Shown: positions 12,873-26,300, numbered from the stretch's first letter. The stretch is 64,000 nt of DNA from Epiperipatus broadwayi (GCA_028023455.1 JAQFVV010012498.1:436001-500000), one strand, 5' to 3'. Numbers and translations are program-made. The notes: a model not told the origin generated them from the letters alone.

Positions 12873-13570
12873 TTATATTTTTTTTCTAATGCCCACACTG
12901 CTGATTCTTTTTCCTTTCCAATTTCTTTTTTCTTCTTCCTCTTCGATGATGATATAACCAGGATTGAATTCTTCATTTGTCATACATATTATATGGCTAA
13001 ATCTATTTACCATGAGTTCATTTTTGTTAATTTCTCCATTAACCTCTGGAAAGTTTTCATAGCTATTACTGATCTCATTTTGTACAATCTTCCAACAGGA
13101 AAATGCAGTTTTTAGTTTTAATTCATCAAGTGCTATTTTTATCAAATTTATTGCATCTGTTGTAATTTCCAGCAATTACATTAATTAAACATTAGTATTG
13201 ATATTAACAAATAACTAAATCTGATTGATTAAATTTGATCAAACACAAGATGGTATATGTGGTCTTAATATTCAAAACAATCTTATTGTCAAGAGGTTGA
13301 ATCAAAACAATAACATTTGAAGACAAAAATACAATCTCTGCATATGTGTTGTCCAACAACAGGACTTTAAATCTGATTTTTTTTTCCACACATTTTTTGA
13401 CTTAAGAGACAAAACAATTGTAAAATCATTCAATAAATAAAATGATTGTAACTCAATTTTTTTTTTATTATGTTGCTAGAATACAGGTAGATAATTTTTA
13501 TTCTGGTTTTTGAGGGCACATGGATTTTGAGATTTATAAATAACTCCTGTTTTTATCACATCACCTACAG
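12873..13570 (-). pseudogene. Pogo/Tigger-type transposase remnant
   Basis: Minus-strand blocks in the order of a Tigger DDE transposase. Around 13530-13460: SQNPCALKNQNKNYLPVF. Around 13450-13390, after a frameshift: VTIILFIE with FYNCFVS and VKKCVEKK. At 13389-13204: FKVLLLDN, then SSNVIVLIQPLDNKIVLNIK, equivalent to the catalytic LLLDN and NTTSLLQPMDQGVI blocks, with the APGHP segment deleted. At 13175-12873: DAINLIKIALDELKLKTAFS followed by CWK, which corresponds to the helical tail after the DDE domain. Stops, frameshifts and the missing catalytic neighbourhood show it is dead. An acidic EEEEE run ends the last frame. Confidence 0.75.
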
Positions 13571-14552
13571 CTTTTCAATAATTTTTTTAAAATTCTAATG
13601 AAAATATAGCAAGAGCCTAATTTTTGGCAGAAATGATTTATTCTAATTATTCTGATATTTTTAAGTTCTGCAATGATTTAGAAATTTATAGAGGTATTCT
13701 CTCTTTGCACTAAATAGCTTGAAATTATTTGTTCTGAATCCCCAACTAAATTGTTTGTAGAAACTTAAGGTTTCCTGATACAATCCAAACCTTGACAATG
13801 TGTTAGGAGCATTCTTACAAATTCATATCATTTAATTATAAATTTTAAGTCGTTTCTGATTTGATCAAAAAAATAATAATAATAAAATCTTTATTCTGAT
13901 TACAATTTGAGTCATTTCAGTAGTGTAAGCAATTGTGGCATAAATTTGCCTTTTTTTTTCTATTACTTCTCTAACAGATGATTAATTTTTTTAAAGCATG
14001 TAGTCCATTTCAGAATATGACTTTTTCTCTTTCATTACTAAATCAATAATTTTCATCTGTTGCTCAATGAAAATAGTTTATGGATTTCCTTGGGTAATTT
14101 ATTGCTCATTTCATAATTACAAAACATTACTAAAGATATTACTATGTGCTATTAAATATATAAAACTTATGAAGAAAAAAAATACTGTTCATGTGCTAAT
14201 AATAATGGTACTGAACAACATTTAAATCATGAAGATGCAATTCAATCAATTCACATTGAGATTATTGCATTTAAAGAGAATGCTCCATGATGAAAAAATA
14301 GCTGTCACCATACCAAGATTTGTAAAATTTAATAAATTTGTTTACCCCCCCCCCCTATTTTTTTTGTATAGCACATAATTCAAATGGTACATAGTGAGAC
14401 AGTGTATATTGTGGATTCACTATATATATAATCAAACATTTGAAAAATATATGAAGATTATAATATATCTTTTTTTTTTATGAATATTATAATAAATAAG
14501 ATTAAAAGCAAAACTTTTGAGGATAAAAAATATGAGAGCAGCTCAAAATAAG

Positions 14553-15426
14553 GGTACTGTGGTATTAGAGCTGCGACATGAAGAATTATAATCGTTTAAT
14601 CCTTAAATTAATTAGGTTATATATATCAAAAACATATTTTAAAATCTACATTTTAAAAAAAAAAAACAATTTAAAAAAAAAATACGAAAAGCATTAATGT
14701 GAAGAATAGTTAAAATGCGTGTTTAAATCAAATTGAGTGTGCGTTTGCATGTGCATATTCTGCATAATCTATTTTAATACATTGTAAGGCTTACACCTGC
14801 ATTTATATATGTAATATATGCGGGATTTGAACTCAGACTTTCACACGACCTACAACTCTCAGGGTCATCTTATATTGCTGACTCACCTGATCCCACACAT
14901 GTTGAAAAGATAAATAATCACAAAGATAAATAATCACCAATAAACGTATTTCGTGCTAAACCAGCACTCATTAAAGTATGAAAATTGGTTATTTTAATAT
15001 AAAGCTGTGTGGAGATGGTAATCTGAACCAACTGATGTTGGTTTAGCACGAAATACGTATATTGGTGATTATTTATCTTTTCAACATGTGTGTAATCAGG
15101 TGAGTCAGCAATATAAGATGACACTGAGAGTTGTTGGTTGTGTGAAAGCCTGAGTTCGAATCCCGCATATATTACATATATAAATGCAGGTGTGAGCCTG
15201 TACAATGTATTAAAATAGATTATGCAGAATGCAAACACACACTCAATTTAATTTAAACACTCATTTTAACTATTCTTCACATTAATGCTTTTCGTATTTT
15301 TTGTTTGTTAAATTGTTTTTTTTTTTTAATGTAGATTTTAAAATATGTTTTTGATTTAATAACTTAATTAATTTAATGATTAAACGATTATAATTCTTCA
15401 TGTCGCAGCTCTAATACCACAGTACC
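14553..15426. mobile_element. Long-arm foldback element with 8-bp target duplication (Mutator-like?)
   Basis: An 874-base near-palindrome. The left arm is about 14553-14964 and the right arm about 15038-15426, with a loop of about 72 bases. Termini are GGTACTGTGGTATTAGAGCT and its reverse complement. Flanks are AAAATAAG at 14545-14552 and 15427-15434, a perfect 8-base duplication (9 if the preceding C is traded against the terminal base). Arms of roughly 400 bases with 8-9 base duplications suit a non-autonomous Mutator-like element; hAT (8 bp) is the alternative, though its ends normally begin CAG. The right arm holds a tRNA B-box-like GAGTTCGAATCCCGC at 15152-15166, mutated in the left arm. 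The left arm has a private 16-base tandem duplication near 14908-14939. No transposase inside. Confidence 0.8.
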
Positions 15427-15434
15427 AAAATAAG

Positions 15435-17469
15435 TAATCTTCTAATAGTATAACAATTTTTTTTTTAATATTTAGCTAATACAGTATGCCCAAAATATGA
15501 AAGATGAGTGGAAAATAAATGTTTTTATCAAATGATTAATACCATATTGCCAAATACATGAACTGACTGACAGTATTTAAAAAGTCATAAGTATTAGTCA
15601 GTTCATATTAAAATAAGGCAATAAAAACATAAACGATGAGATTAAAGAGGGAGAACAGAAACAAAAAAGATGACTTTAAAACCAAGATAGATATGAAACA
15701 CAGAATATTAAAATATATATATTACAATAGACGTAATAGCATTAAAAAGCAACAACACATAGGTGAGATTGCATGTAAAAAAAAAAAAAAAGTCTAATAC
15801 CATTGAATTCAAATGTGTAAAAAAGCAAGGGTGAGGTGAAGAGATCTACAAATAACTGGATAACTCATATTTAAAAATTAATAACATCCCATTATAAATA
15901 CAGTGAAATATTATTTAATTTCTATTACTCTTCAAAAGCTTGATAGCCTTTTATTGATTATTTATAAATCTCCTTTATCCCCAACTACAAAAACTTAAAA
16001 ATTATTTATAGCATATATATCATTTTATTAATATTCTCAACTTAGAAATGCATATAATATTTTTTCCCCAAAACTAACAAAGAAATTATTGTCTTATGTG
16101 ATAAGAATTTTAATTGTAATTAATCATCTAAATTAAAGCAAAATGCTTTAATCTTTAAAAATGCTATATACCCTTAATCAAGAATGAGAATGTACCAAAC
16201 CTCTAAGAGGGAGGAAAAAAGCAATTTTAAAATGATTTCTGTGATAGTGAAGCTACCTATGTAAATTTGCAAAAACTCGAATGATTTTGTGCTAATAGTT
16301 TTTATTCACTCAACTACTGAGTAAATACTATGATCCCACAAAACACATTTATCCTTACCTGGGTTTTCAAATGGTTGGATAAAGCCATTTAAGGCAAAAT
16401 AATATATTACATTGAATGAGAATGATAAAACATAGGCCAGATGAAATATGGACAATTAATATAAACAAAATACACTGTAAATAAGGGTACTTAATATACT
16501 TATAACACATCTGCTATAAGAAATATAATAAAAAAGCCTTTTTTTAATTAAACTGTCTTAAGAGGGATTTTGTTCTCTTGGCAATCACACAACTTTAATT
16601 AATCCTTGATTTCATGTAGCAACTTTTCTCTTTTTACTTTATTGTCATAAATAATCCCTGTTAAAATTTACTTCATAATATAATTATATCAAGGAGAAGA
16701 CTTCTATACAATTTTGCTTTTATATATAAGTTCCTCAATAATGCAAGTCTTAATTCTCTTGATCTTTTTATACACTTAATTTATTTTCAGTTAATAGTCT
16801 TTAAACACACGCACACATCCCCCCCCTCTCTCTCTCTCACACACAAGAGCCAGTTTTTCTGCTTGAAGACAGATTGGTATAAAAAAATCATGGCTTTCAG
16901 AACAGCTAGGTATATACTTGTTTGAGACTGGCAATAAAGATTAGTTATTTTTCAGAATAATAAGTAATTTTGTTAATAAGCTGCTAAGCCAAAGAAGCAA
17001 TGGCCTTAAAATTTTTTAGAAAAAACTTTCCAAAAAGAATCAAAGACCAATATTTTAGTCCTTCCAACTTTAAATTATTCTACATTTAAAAAAAAAACAA
17101 CATTATGAATATGACTGAGTTTTTTTAAAGCCTTAAAGAAACCGAATAGGGCAAATTCCTAATGTCCACTCTATATGTTTTTGCCATTGCAGCTGTTATT
17201 ACTATATGATTATTCATATAGTATATGAACATGGAAGGGATACTCATCCATACACATCATGAGTTTATTGTTTTTTAACTCTGAGTTTAAGATTAAAAAA
17301 ACACAATGGTCTATCTTTTTAATTGAGTTTTCTTGAAGCCAGCATTAATATGTGTGCAAAAGAACTTTTATTTAATAGATATTTATAATCATAGCAGATA
17401 AGATCTTTATTCTCAGGAGACTGTAAAAATCATCAGCCAAGGATGCTATTGGTCGCCAAAGATGGAGGG
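15435..17469. other. Intron, no gene seen
   Basis: AT-rich sequence between the foldback element and the long LINE. Contains the pyrimidine microsatellite at 16803-16846. No coding or structured element otherwise. Confidence 0.5.
16803..16846. repeat. CA / C-run / CT / CA microsatellite
   Basis: ACACACGCACACA, then eight C, then (TC)n, then ACACACA. A pyrimidine-rich compound simple repeat in otherwise featureless intron. Confidence 0.8.
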
Positions 17470-20095
17470 TGTTAATATTCCCCTACTGCAAATCCAAGCT
17501 ATCATTTGATAACTTTTTACTTAAATCCTTACAACTGCAGATCTCTTTCAAATAAAGGAAGACTTCATGAATTGTCAGAAGACTTGTCTAGTATTAAATG
17601 GGTTATTGTGATATTGAAAAAAAGGTGAAGAGACAACTGGATTTAAAATTTTACTCTCATTATAAGTTTTTAAAAATATGGAAGAACAACATTGTGGAAA
17701 TTGGCAGTATATCAGATGGAGTGATAAGATTGGTTATTCAATTTAATAAAATGTACCAAATGCAGATAATTCAAGTTTAAAATCCAACAAGTTCTCATTC
17801 TGATGAAGAAGTAAAAAAATTTTATATAGATGTATAAAAAGCTTTTGATTAGATCAAAAAAATTTTAAAATTGTCATTGGAGACTTTAATGTTAGAATTA
17901 ATAAATGATTGAAAAATGAAAGTGCTGTAAATTTGGTTATGATCTTTAGAAGTGAGAGAGAACACAGACCAGTGAAATTTCAGAAAAAAGTCTGTATATT
18001 ATGTTTCTTTGAGAAAAATCCTAAACAGAAATACACATGGAAGCACTCAAATGAAAGTTCAACAGAATTTGGATTATATTTTGATTAACAGAAAATATGT
18101 ATTTTCATCAATTAGTGAGATATAAGATACATATTAATACAAAACTGGATACAAAAATTTAAAAAAAATACTACTCACATTTGATATTTATAATTTTCAG
18201 AAATATTTAAACGAATTTAAATGAGTACTTGCAAATTGTTTGAAGATATTAACAGATTTTGCATATGACTCAGATTTGAATGAAATCAATAGAAAATAAC
18301 TAATACAAAAAAAAAAAAAAACTAATACAAGAAAGTAGTAAAATACCAGTAAATTTTCTAGTGAAAAGATAATGCTTGAAAAAAAGAAAAAATATGAAAA
18401 TATATAAAAATGATCCATTAAAAAGAATTGAATATTTAGTTTTGTAAAATGGTGTGAAAAAGAATTAATAATAAGAAAATATAATTGTAAATTAGCAAAG
18501 AAAGCTATTGAAGAGAATAAAAAACCTCAAAAGTGTAAAACAATATTTTGAAATTGATAGAAAACTTATTTCTGCAATAAAAAGAAAAGATGGAACTATT
18601 ACAAGGGGGGGGGGGGGGTGACATCATGAAATATGTGGAAAAGGTCTATGAAGAATAATATAACAATAAAGATCAAAACGACAAAGTATTCCCTACAATT
18701 GCTATATTTTGAGAATTGCTCAGAATTTTAAATAAAGAAGTAACACATGAATTAAGTCTATGAAAAAGCTCCAGGTAAAGATGGAATTATAATCAATATC
18801 TTGTGAAAAAATAGTTATATACCAATTGTCTAAATGATAAAGCTGTACCAAACAATTGGAAGAGTTCAATAGTAATTTTAAAACATAAAAAGGGTAACAA
18901 AGAAGATATAAAAAAACTACAGACCTATTAGTCATTTATCAGTTCTATACAAAATTTTTACCAAAATAATTACAATTCATTAATTTTGAATTTTAACCAA
19001 ACAAATGAATAAGCAGGATTTAAAAGTAATTTTAATATAATGCATCACATTCAAGTATTGAGAGAAGTTATAGAAAGGATCAATAAATTTGAGTTGCCAT
19101 TATATTATGGATTTGTGGATTAGGAAAAGGCATTTGATTCTATAAACATTTCTATACTGATTAAACATTGGATCATAAAAACATAGATCTAGGATATTGT
19201 CATATTCTGAAGAATATTTATCAAAATGCAATAGCCATAATTAGATTACATAATAAAACTAGTAATATTAACATTGAGAAGAATGTATGACAGATGATTC
19301 TATATCTCCAAAACTTTTTACAGTAGAAGTTTTTTGCGGATTAAATTGAGAAGCTGTGGGATTAAAAATAAATGGAGATTATTTAAGTCATATAGATTTT
19401 GCAGATGATGTAATTATTTTTGCAATAATGCTTCAGAGTTTCAGGAAATGTTGCAAAAGTTATTAAATGAAAGTAAAAAAAAAATAAGTCTAAAGATAAA
19501 TGCTAAAAACCTAACGTAATGTTTAATGGATTTTCTCAAAAAAATAAAATAAAATTGATAATGAAGAGTTAGAAGATGTTAATATTTATAAATACCTTGA
19601 TCAAATTATTAATATAGATGGAAATGTAATGGATGAAATTAACCATAGAATTAAACTTGAATTGAGTGTTTTTGGTGAAAATAATTTCATATTAAAAAAA
19701 ATATGCCTATGTGTTTGAAGAAGATTTTTAATAAATGTGTTTTATAAGTTCTTATTTATGGATCTGAAACTTGAACACTTAACTGAAGAATAATACAGAA
19801 ACTTTGAAACACTCAATGAAGTATGAAGAGAAGTATGTTAGGAATAACAAGGAGGGACCGAAAATAAAATATATGAATAAGAGAACAAATCAGTTGAAAC
19901 AATTAAGAGTCTGAAATGAAGCTGGGCTGGACATATTGATTGATAGAAGATGGTAATAAATGGACATGTGAGATGGATGGATTAAATAATAAAAATTGCT
20001 TGTATGTTGTGGAAAAGATAAAACTGGATAAAACTTGGAGAGACCTTTATCCTACAGTGGAACAATGATGATTGAAAATAATGATGAAAGCTAAA
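17470..20095 (+). pseudogene. Long decayed RTE-type LINE (endonuclease plus reverse transcriptase)
   Basis: Consecutive conserved blocks run in order through about 2.6 kb, broken by stops and frameshifts. These are: NCRSL-like start with KGRLHELSEDL (17530-17590); IIQV followed by the APE endonuclease core IVIGDFNVRI (about 17875-17900); YTWKHSNES (18020); APGKDGI (18770); a NYRPIS-like segment (18915); FVD-EKAFDSI (motif A, 19110-19145); DFADDVIIFA (motif C, 19395-19420); the VMFNGFSQKN, YLDQIIN and TYGSET-type blocks typical of RTE-clade C-termini; and a 3' end near 20095 with GATGATTGAAAATAATGATG. An 18605-18618 G run interrupts it. Same family as the fragments at 2100-2975 and 22640-23350. 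Confidence 0.75.
18605..18618 (+). repeat. G14 run inside the decayed LINE
   Basis: Fourteen consecutive G at 18605-18618. Similar homopolymers lie at 1325-1337 (G), 3484-3493 (C), 14345-14355 (C), 24883-24894 (C) and 39626-39638 (G). They are conspicuous in DNA this AT-rich and are prone to length error in assembly. Confidence 0.85.
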
Positions 20096-21344
20096 TTCCT
20101 AAAAAAATATTTATTTGTTAACTAAACCTAGCTCAAACACACAATTAGATTCTTAAATCTTGGAAACATCTTGGAAACTTCTGTTTCCGCTATCATTTAA
20201 CCTATTCAATAAAACTATCATGAACATTAATTAGACAAAACAACAATCATGAATTCGATAGTGATGATTTACTGTAACAATGTATATATATATATGGTAC
20301 ATAAGTATATGTATATATACAAGTTACATGATATTATTAATAAAGTAAGGAAAAATAAAATTATATTTCAATATTTAATTGTTCTGAAAAAAAAGTTAAA
20401 AATCTTTGGAATTAAGTTAAATACTAATTATAACTTATCTTTCTTTTCTTTTGTGTATTAAAATTTAACATATAATTGAAAACAAATTTGTCACAAGATG
20501 TAATCAGTTTCTGGACATAAATTCCAGAGTGATTAATTAACAATAATTAACAAATTTCTGTGTAATCAAAAATATAAAATAAAAAATGTAACTAATTAAA
20601 AAAAAAAAAAGATTAAATGAATTGATATCATGGGTAAGAATTGGAGCAGTGGGTGGAGTCGGAGAGTATAAATGCTGCAATCGCCTATTGTCCAAAAGAA
20701 CAGCAATAGCAGCAGAAAAAGCAAAAGAAGGAGCAAAAAGGGAAAGCTAGTTAGTTTTTCCAGGATAGTTGACCAAGGAGTCTATAAGCCAGTTAAAATG
20801 ACTGAGTCCAGATAGATGAAGCAATCTTCATATGGTTATGTTGAGAGAAAAATTGTTGTCAAACCAAATCTGAGTGTTCGTTCATTTTAAACCACTTGTC
20901 TCCTGAACACCAATAGCCAGGTGCAGTAATATATCTCTGACTTGCCTTTGCCAATGTTTTTACCTGCCATGAACTAAATCTGTGGAACCAGAAGTAGCAG
21001 TACCCTGAACCAGGAGGAAGCAGTTCAAATGCTACCAATAGACCCATTATGAATCTGACAGGATCAGAAAACAGGGGTGAACCCAGATACTGTATTAAAA
21101 AACCTAGGTAAATGTCTAGACATCATTAATAGAAAAGAACTTCTAAGTTTATTTCAAGTGTGAACTTTTAAATTTATTTTCTAGATAGAACTTTTAAATG
21201 TAATTTCTAGTGCTAACTTTTATATATGTAAATAAGCACATGATTGTTTAAAATATAGTTTTAATAAGTGTTCATATTTGTGTTTTAAATGTTTAAATAT
21301 TTCTTATATGTTTTTTTTTTTTATCTTTTAATAAATATATGTAA
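20096..21344. other. Intron; possible LTR-like segment
   Basis: 20640-21060 is less AT-rich, with GGAGAGTATAAATGCTGC (TATA-like) at about 20664 and CAGCAATAGCAGCAG nearby. With the AATAAATA-containing stretch at 21690-21700 downstream of the 21345-21589 hairpin this may be a decayed LTR, but no paired LTR, primer-binding site or polyprotein was found. Confidence 0.3.
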
Positions 21345-21589
21345 ATTAAAACAGGCAAAAACTCTCTATATAGTAGTACCACTCAGTGTCAACCAGAGTA
21401 ATCAATGGATGCCAGAAGACTTGTGCATAAAATCCCCATCTAGTGCCTACTCATCCAATATCCCCGACTAGTTTCTGGCTTGTGACCAGAAACTATGGGA
21501 ATTTTATGCACAAGCCTTCTCGCATCCATTGATTACTGTGGTTGGCACTGAGTGGCACTACTGTATGGAGAGTTTTTGCCTGTTTTAAT
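21345..21589. mobile_element. Short foldback element, family copy 1
   Basis: A 245-base inverted repeat with termini ATTAAAACAGGCAAAAACTC and the reverse complement. Arms are about 115 bases and meet almost without a loop near 21475. The arms match those of the longer element at 36651-37229 (shared GTAATCAATGGATGCC and TTGTGCATAAAATCCC blocks). The right flank TAACAGTTATGTGTTATC is also shared with the reverse complement of the left flank of the other copy, so the family unit is larger than the hairpin. The following 150 bases contain GTATAAAT and AATAAATA, and may be LTR-like. Confidence 0.68.
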
Positions 21590-22639
21590 AACAGTTATGT
21601 GTTATCATAAGAAATAGTGATCACATGATGTTGTGTATAAATTATTGGTGTGGTTTAGGTTTCTCTTTCTCTCTTAATTTACCGATGGGTAAATAAATAC
21701 TTATTTACATAATCTGTGTTATGCCTCATGTTTTAATAGCTAGACAATGGTCAAGTGCTTGAGGCATGTTAATGTCATCTCATGGGGTCCAGTTTAAAGC
21801 TAGATGGCACCCATAGGGTTAAAACCCATTATAAATATCCCATGAGATGTGCCACACTTCTTGCAGTCATGCTTGAATAATGGGGTCTTAAAATATAGCT
21901 AACAATGTAAAATAATAAATAATAAGTAAAATAGCCATAGAATAAATCATAAAGGAGGGTAAATCCCCATTACAATATATTCCAATCTTTTTAATAAGAT
22001 TAAGGAAGCTTCATTTTTCTCTAATATTTATAATTCAGAATTCTATTGCTAAATTCATTATATCAGTGCTGCTTATTAATTACAAAAAACTAAAATTCAC
22101 CATTTCATTGTTACTAATAATTTCTGACTATTGATAGGGCTTGGAGCTATTCATTGAAGAATTGCATGTGTAAATAAGCTCGTCATGAGAAGCATATGAA
22201 AGTTAACAAATTTTGGAAAATCATCTTTATGGCTAACTTGTTATGACAGTACTAAAGTTGATCATTCTGAACACATAAGTAACCAAACACATCATACCTT
22301 TATAATAGATTTTCTTTTAGAATATGAAAAACATATTTTTTTTACAGTTATATTAAATCCAGTATCATTTTTGACAGTGTGATCATTTACTGACTTGGAA
22401 TATATCTCTAGACAATAAAAAATCAATGTAACAAATAGGAAAAATCTCTACTATGTATCTCAAAATATCTCGTTCATGCATTTCTTATTCAAGCTTTATC
22501 TGATTTCTAAAAAGATAAGTTACAAAATAAAATTAAAGATTAAGCGTATCAACTATTAATACTGAATTTCTTAATACTTTTCATCTTTCTAGTTTTGTAA
22601 CAACATGCAACTTACATCTCACTAATCAATGATCTCCAC

Positions 22640-23350
22640 CCATGTTCAATCTATTAAAAACATTATAACTTTAAAATAAATATTTTTACAAATCAAAAGA
22701 TAATCCAGTTCTGGTGTAGTTATTTTGGTTGTTCCATGTTCATTTCCATTTAGTATTTTTCTCTTAAACAGTTTTTCTTTTCTGCAAACTCTTTTAAGTA
22801 TGTGGTCTATTTCTTTTCTTACACTGTAGTAAAATTTATTTGCAACAATTTTATTTTGTTGTTGTTTATCAATTCTATTAATAAAATCCCCCGTAACAAT
22901 TTTAAAATGTTGTTGGATCTGATCAAAAGCATTTTGTAAACCCACATAAAAATCCTCTACTTCATAACAATAAAAACTTGTTGGGGCATAAACCTGAATT
23001 ATCAGCATTTGATATCTTTCATTAGATTGAATAACTTTACTTTGCTACTTTATCTAATATATTATCATTCTCCATAATGTTCTTCCACTTTTTATTTATA
23101 ATGAATCCCACTCCATGTGTACTTCCAATATTTATTTCTTTATAATCAAGTACATGTCTACTTTTAAAATTAATTGTCACTACGCCAGCTTTTCCAATTT
23201 ATGTAATCTTTTTTCATTAAAAAGCAACCTGCAGTTATAAGTATCTAAATGAAAGATCATCATCAAATGACAAACTGGGTCTGTATCCCAAAAATTCTAA
23301 CACTCTCTGCCCTTGGCCATCAACTACATTAACTGTGGTTACTACAGCAA
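22640..23350 (-). pseudogene. RTE-type LINE, endonuclease fragment
   Basis: On the minus strand, decayed N-terminal blocks (DTYNCRLLFNEKRLHKLE near 23240; EVHMEWDS near 23110) lead into a clean 120-codon frame at 23008-22646. This has IIQVYAPTSFY, EDFYVGLQNAFDQIQ, KIVTGDFINRI and KEIDHILKRV. QVYAPTS and the GDFxxRI core are apurinic-type endonuclease motifs of RTE elements. Only the 5' part is present, so it was broken by deletion rather than by the usual 5' truncation. Related to the 17.5-20.1 kb copy. Confidence 0.7.
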
Positions 23351-26300
23351 GTCTGTCCAACCGTTTGCCATTTCTGGCCTACATTGAACAAAAAAATATT
23401 GTTTTGGATCATATACTTAATATAAACATTACCAAAAGCTGATAAGGAAAAAAGTCCTTATATAATAATCATAATTATGCAGTAGCCCATTCAAAGCCTT
23501 TAAATATCATTGAGCAGTTTGTAAATTTGTAATCACTAATATACAAAATGTACGTTTTTAAGTAATAAAGTGTCATTGATGTTTTTTTATATTATAAAAG
23601 AGAATGAACCTAAAACTTATGGAATATTTGGCATTATATATTTGAGAATGTACACACTTTTATTTAGTCATAATGCAACACCTATTCACAAAATGATCTC
23701 ATAATGTTTTAAGCAAGCTTACGATTTTGTGTTTGGGCAGCCACCCTTGACAACATGTAAGCCTATGGGTCGAACATTCCTAGTTTATAGCTGCCTATTA
23801 AGGGCCATAATTTAGTTTTGCCTATCATGATTGTAAACATCTATTTTTTTTAAAAAAAAAAGACAGATCACTTTCACCACATTCATTCTGTCTTCAAGAA
23901 AACCCAAGTAATATTTCAGTTAAAAGTTATGAGGCAACTAAGAATAAAGACCATGGTGTTTTTTAATTTTAAAGTCAAGCCAATAAACTCACAATGCTGC
24001 CTGATTTGTGTTAGTGAGCAGCCATCCTTGTTCATTTACAAAATAGATAATCATACAGTAACAACAACTGCAATGACAAGAGTATATAGAGTAAACATTA
24101 GGAGTTTGCACAGCTCAGTTTCTTTAAGGCCTCAAAAAGAAATCGAAGGTCTCTTTTGTTAACAGCAAAATCCTTTCTGCAACCACCTGTGCTTAATTAT
24201 TAAAATTTGGTTTTAAGATTGGTTTTCTATGGGTGTTTATTATATATATTGAAACGATTGGATCCAAACTCAATCCAAGTTTCATGCCCTATTTAGCACT
24301 AACCTGAGATCAAACCTGATCTCTACCTTTTTAATAGTAAATTTGTTTGATGGACAGTTTATATTCATACACACACCAAGTCTATTTTTCTTTCTTTAGC
24401 CTTTTTATATTCATTTAATAATGAATGTTTTAATTTTACTTTAATTTCTATAATAAGGTTTAAATAATGTTAATTCTAATAAAATAAGATTTATTTATTA
24501 CATATTTTTGTGTGTTGATATTATATATATATGCACATATTTTAAATATTAATAGTAAAGTCCGTTAAATAGATTTGCTTAAAAACTACTTATATATTTT
24601 TCTATTAAATTTTAGTGATTAAAAGTCACATTCTTTTGGATAAATCTGGAAAGTCACGTAGGCTACTCAACAAAGGGACTTATCTTAAATTAATTTTATT
24701 TTATCTTAGTAATCCATTTGCGAACTAAAAATGGATTCTTAACAAAAGACTTAAAAGATTTATCAGAAGAGTGTATCTTAGAATCACAATAAAGCATATT
24801 AATTTTAAATGAATGGACAGAACAATGCTTGAAGCTATGGAAAGATAGAATATCCTGGAGCAACGCTAAAATAGTATAAATACCCCCCCCCCCCAAAGAG
24901 AGTGATAGGAATCAGATTACTATAGTGAACGAGTTGCAGTTTGAATCTATGTCGGTATATTTTATGATTTAATGTACGCAAAAATGTAGGCTAAGGTCGG
25001 GGCACACAGTTGTTGTTCCCCGAGCCTTTCCCAGTAACATCAGTATGCTATCAAACTGTTGGTGAATGAACTTTGCTGAATAATAAAAAAATAGCTAGCT
25101 ATTTCATCGATGGAAAGATGCCTCATTTCACTCTCCAAAGGAACTTGCAAGCAGTTATGAAGCCTACACATGAAAGGACTTGTTGGAAGGTAATATTACC
25201 GCCAGAAGAATTTTTCTAAAATATATAATTCGCTTTTCTTGTCTTAAATATCTTTTGTAATATCAATAATTAAATATTGCAATCCTATCCTAGATAAACA
25301 CGCTTTGTAAGATACGTAAAATTTATATAGCTGGTGTAATTTTGCTTTTGTCATTGCTCTCTATAATATTAATTCAACTTTACTAGTTTCTCTTAAAAAT
25401 GCCTTTTTATTTTATATTTCTTTCTTATGGCAGTTTCCTATTATTTATTAATTTATGATTTAAATATTTAAGTATCTATGCGCCAATAAATCTAATTCGG
25501 TGAATTGAAACCTTCCTTAAATATTTCCAATCGGCCTGTGATTGATTGGTCGATTTAATACTCTCCCAAATGAGCGAGTATTTGTTTAGCTCATTTTTAT
25601 TCACCGAATTGGAATTACTTTATTAAATGTAATCCAATAATACACATACTTCATAATTGCGATCTGTCAATAAAATGAATATTGTGTGTTGTTATTTTGT
25701 TATTAGAGCACTAATTCAAGTTTGTGAGAAGGAAATGAATATTTATCGCAATAGATTTTAATATGCTTTGATGAGATATTAAAGAGGGTTTTAAATGAAA
25801 TTTGTGTTTGGGAAATCTCTAAATAAAAGGGAGTAATTACTTTCATTGTTATTTAGTACGACATTATAGTCATGATTGTTTTATTCCAATTTGATTTTGA
25901 AAGAGTTCAAGTCGCTACGCTTTGACAATTATTTTAGTATTTAATTTAAGTAATGGACGTGAATGAAGCATCTATTCAATTAATATAGGCATTGCTGGCA
26001 TAAGCAAATTATTCTAAGTTCAATGAACTCGCTATTATTTTAATAAATGTATTTTAGGAAATCTAACCTATTAATGCGGATTTTCCATTCTTCAGGATTC
26101 CCATAGTCAGACAGTAAGGCTCAAGGGTGAAAAAAGTCGCGACCTCATTTCTCCTTATGTCCGAGGAAACTCTCTCTCCAGGTTGCGATCTGCGAAAACG
26201 CAGAGTGACCATTTTGTTCTTCAAATATAATGGCGAAATTTGCATCAATCTTATCAATGTTTTTATTCCTGCTATGTCAGTACTGCTTTCGTTCTCCAGA

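Noticed and set aside
15152-15166. tRNA gene suggested by the GAGTTCGAATCCCGC B-box
   Set aside because: No acceptor stem or anticodon arm could be paired around it; at most a SINE-derived promoter relic.
14918-15238. 106-codon minus-strand frame
   Set aside because: Lies across the loop and arms of the foldback element; an artefact of palindromic DNA.
21289-21471. 60-codon frame
   Set aside because: Falls in the arm of the 245-base foldback; a matching frame (37038-37244) is in the arm of the other copy.
25109-25190. ATG followed by an open stretch ending in GGAAG/GTAATA, a possible first exon on the plus strand
   Set aside because: Only about 24 codons, no family, and no second exon found; may simply reflect the GC-richer island.
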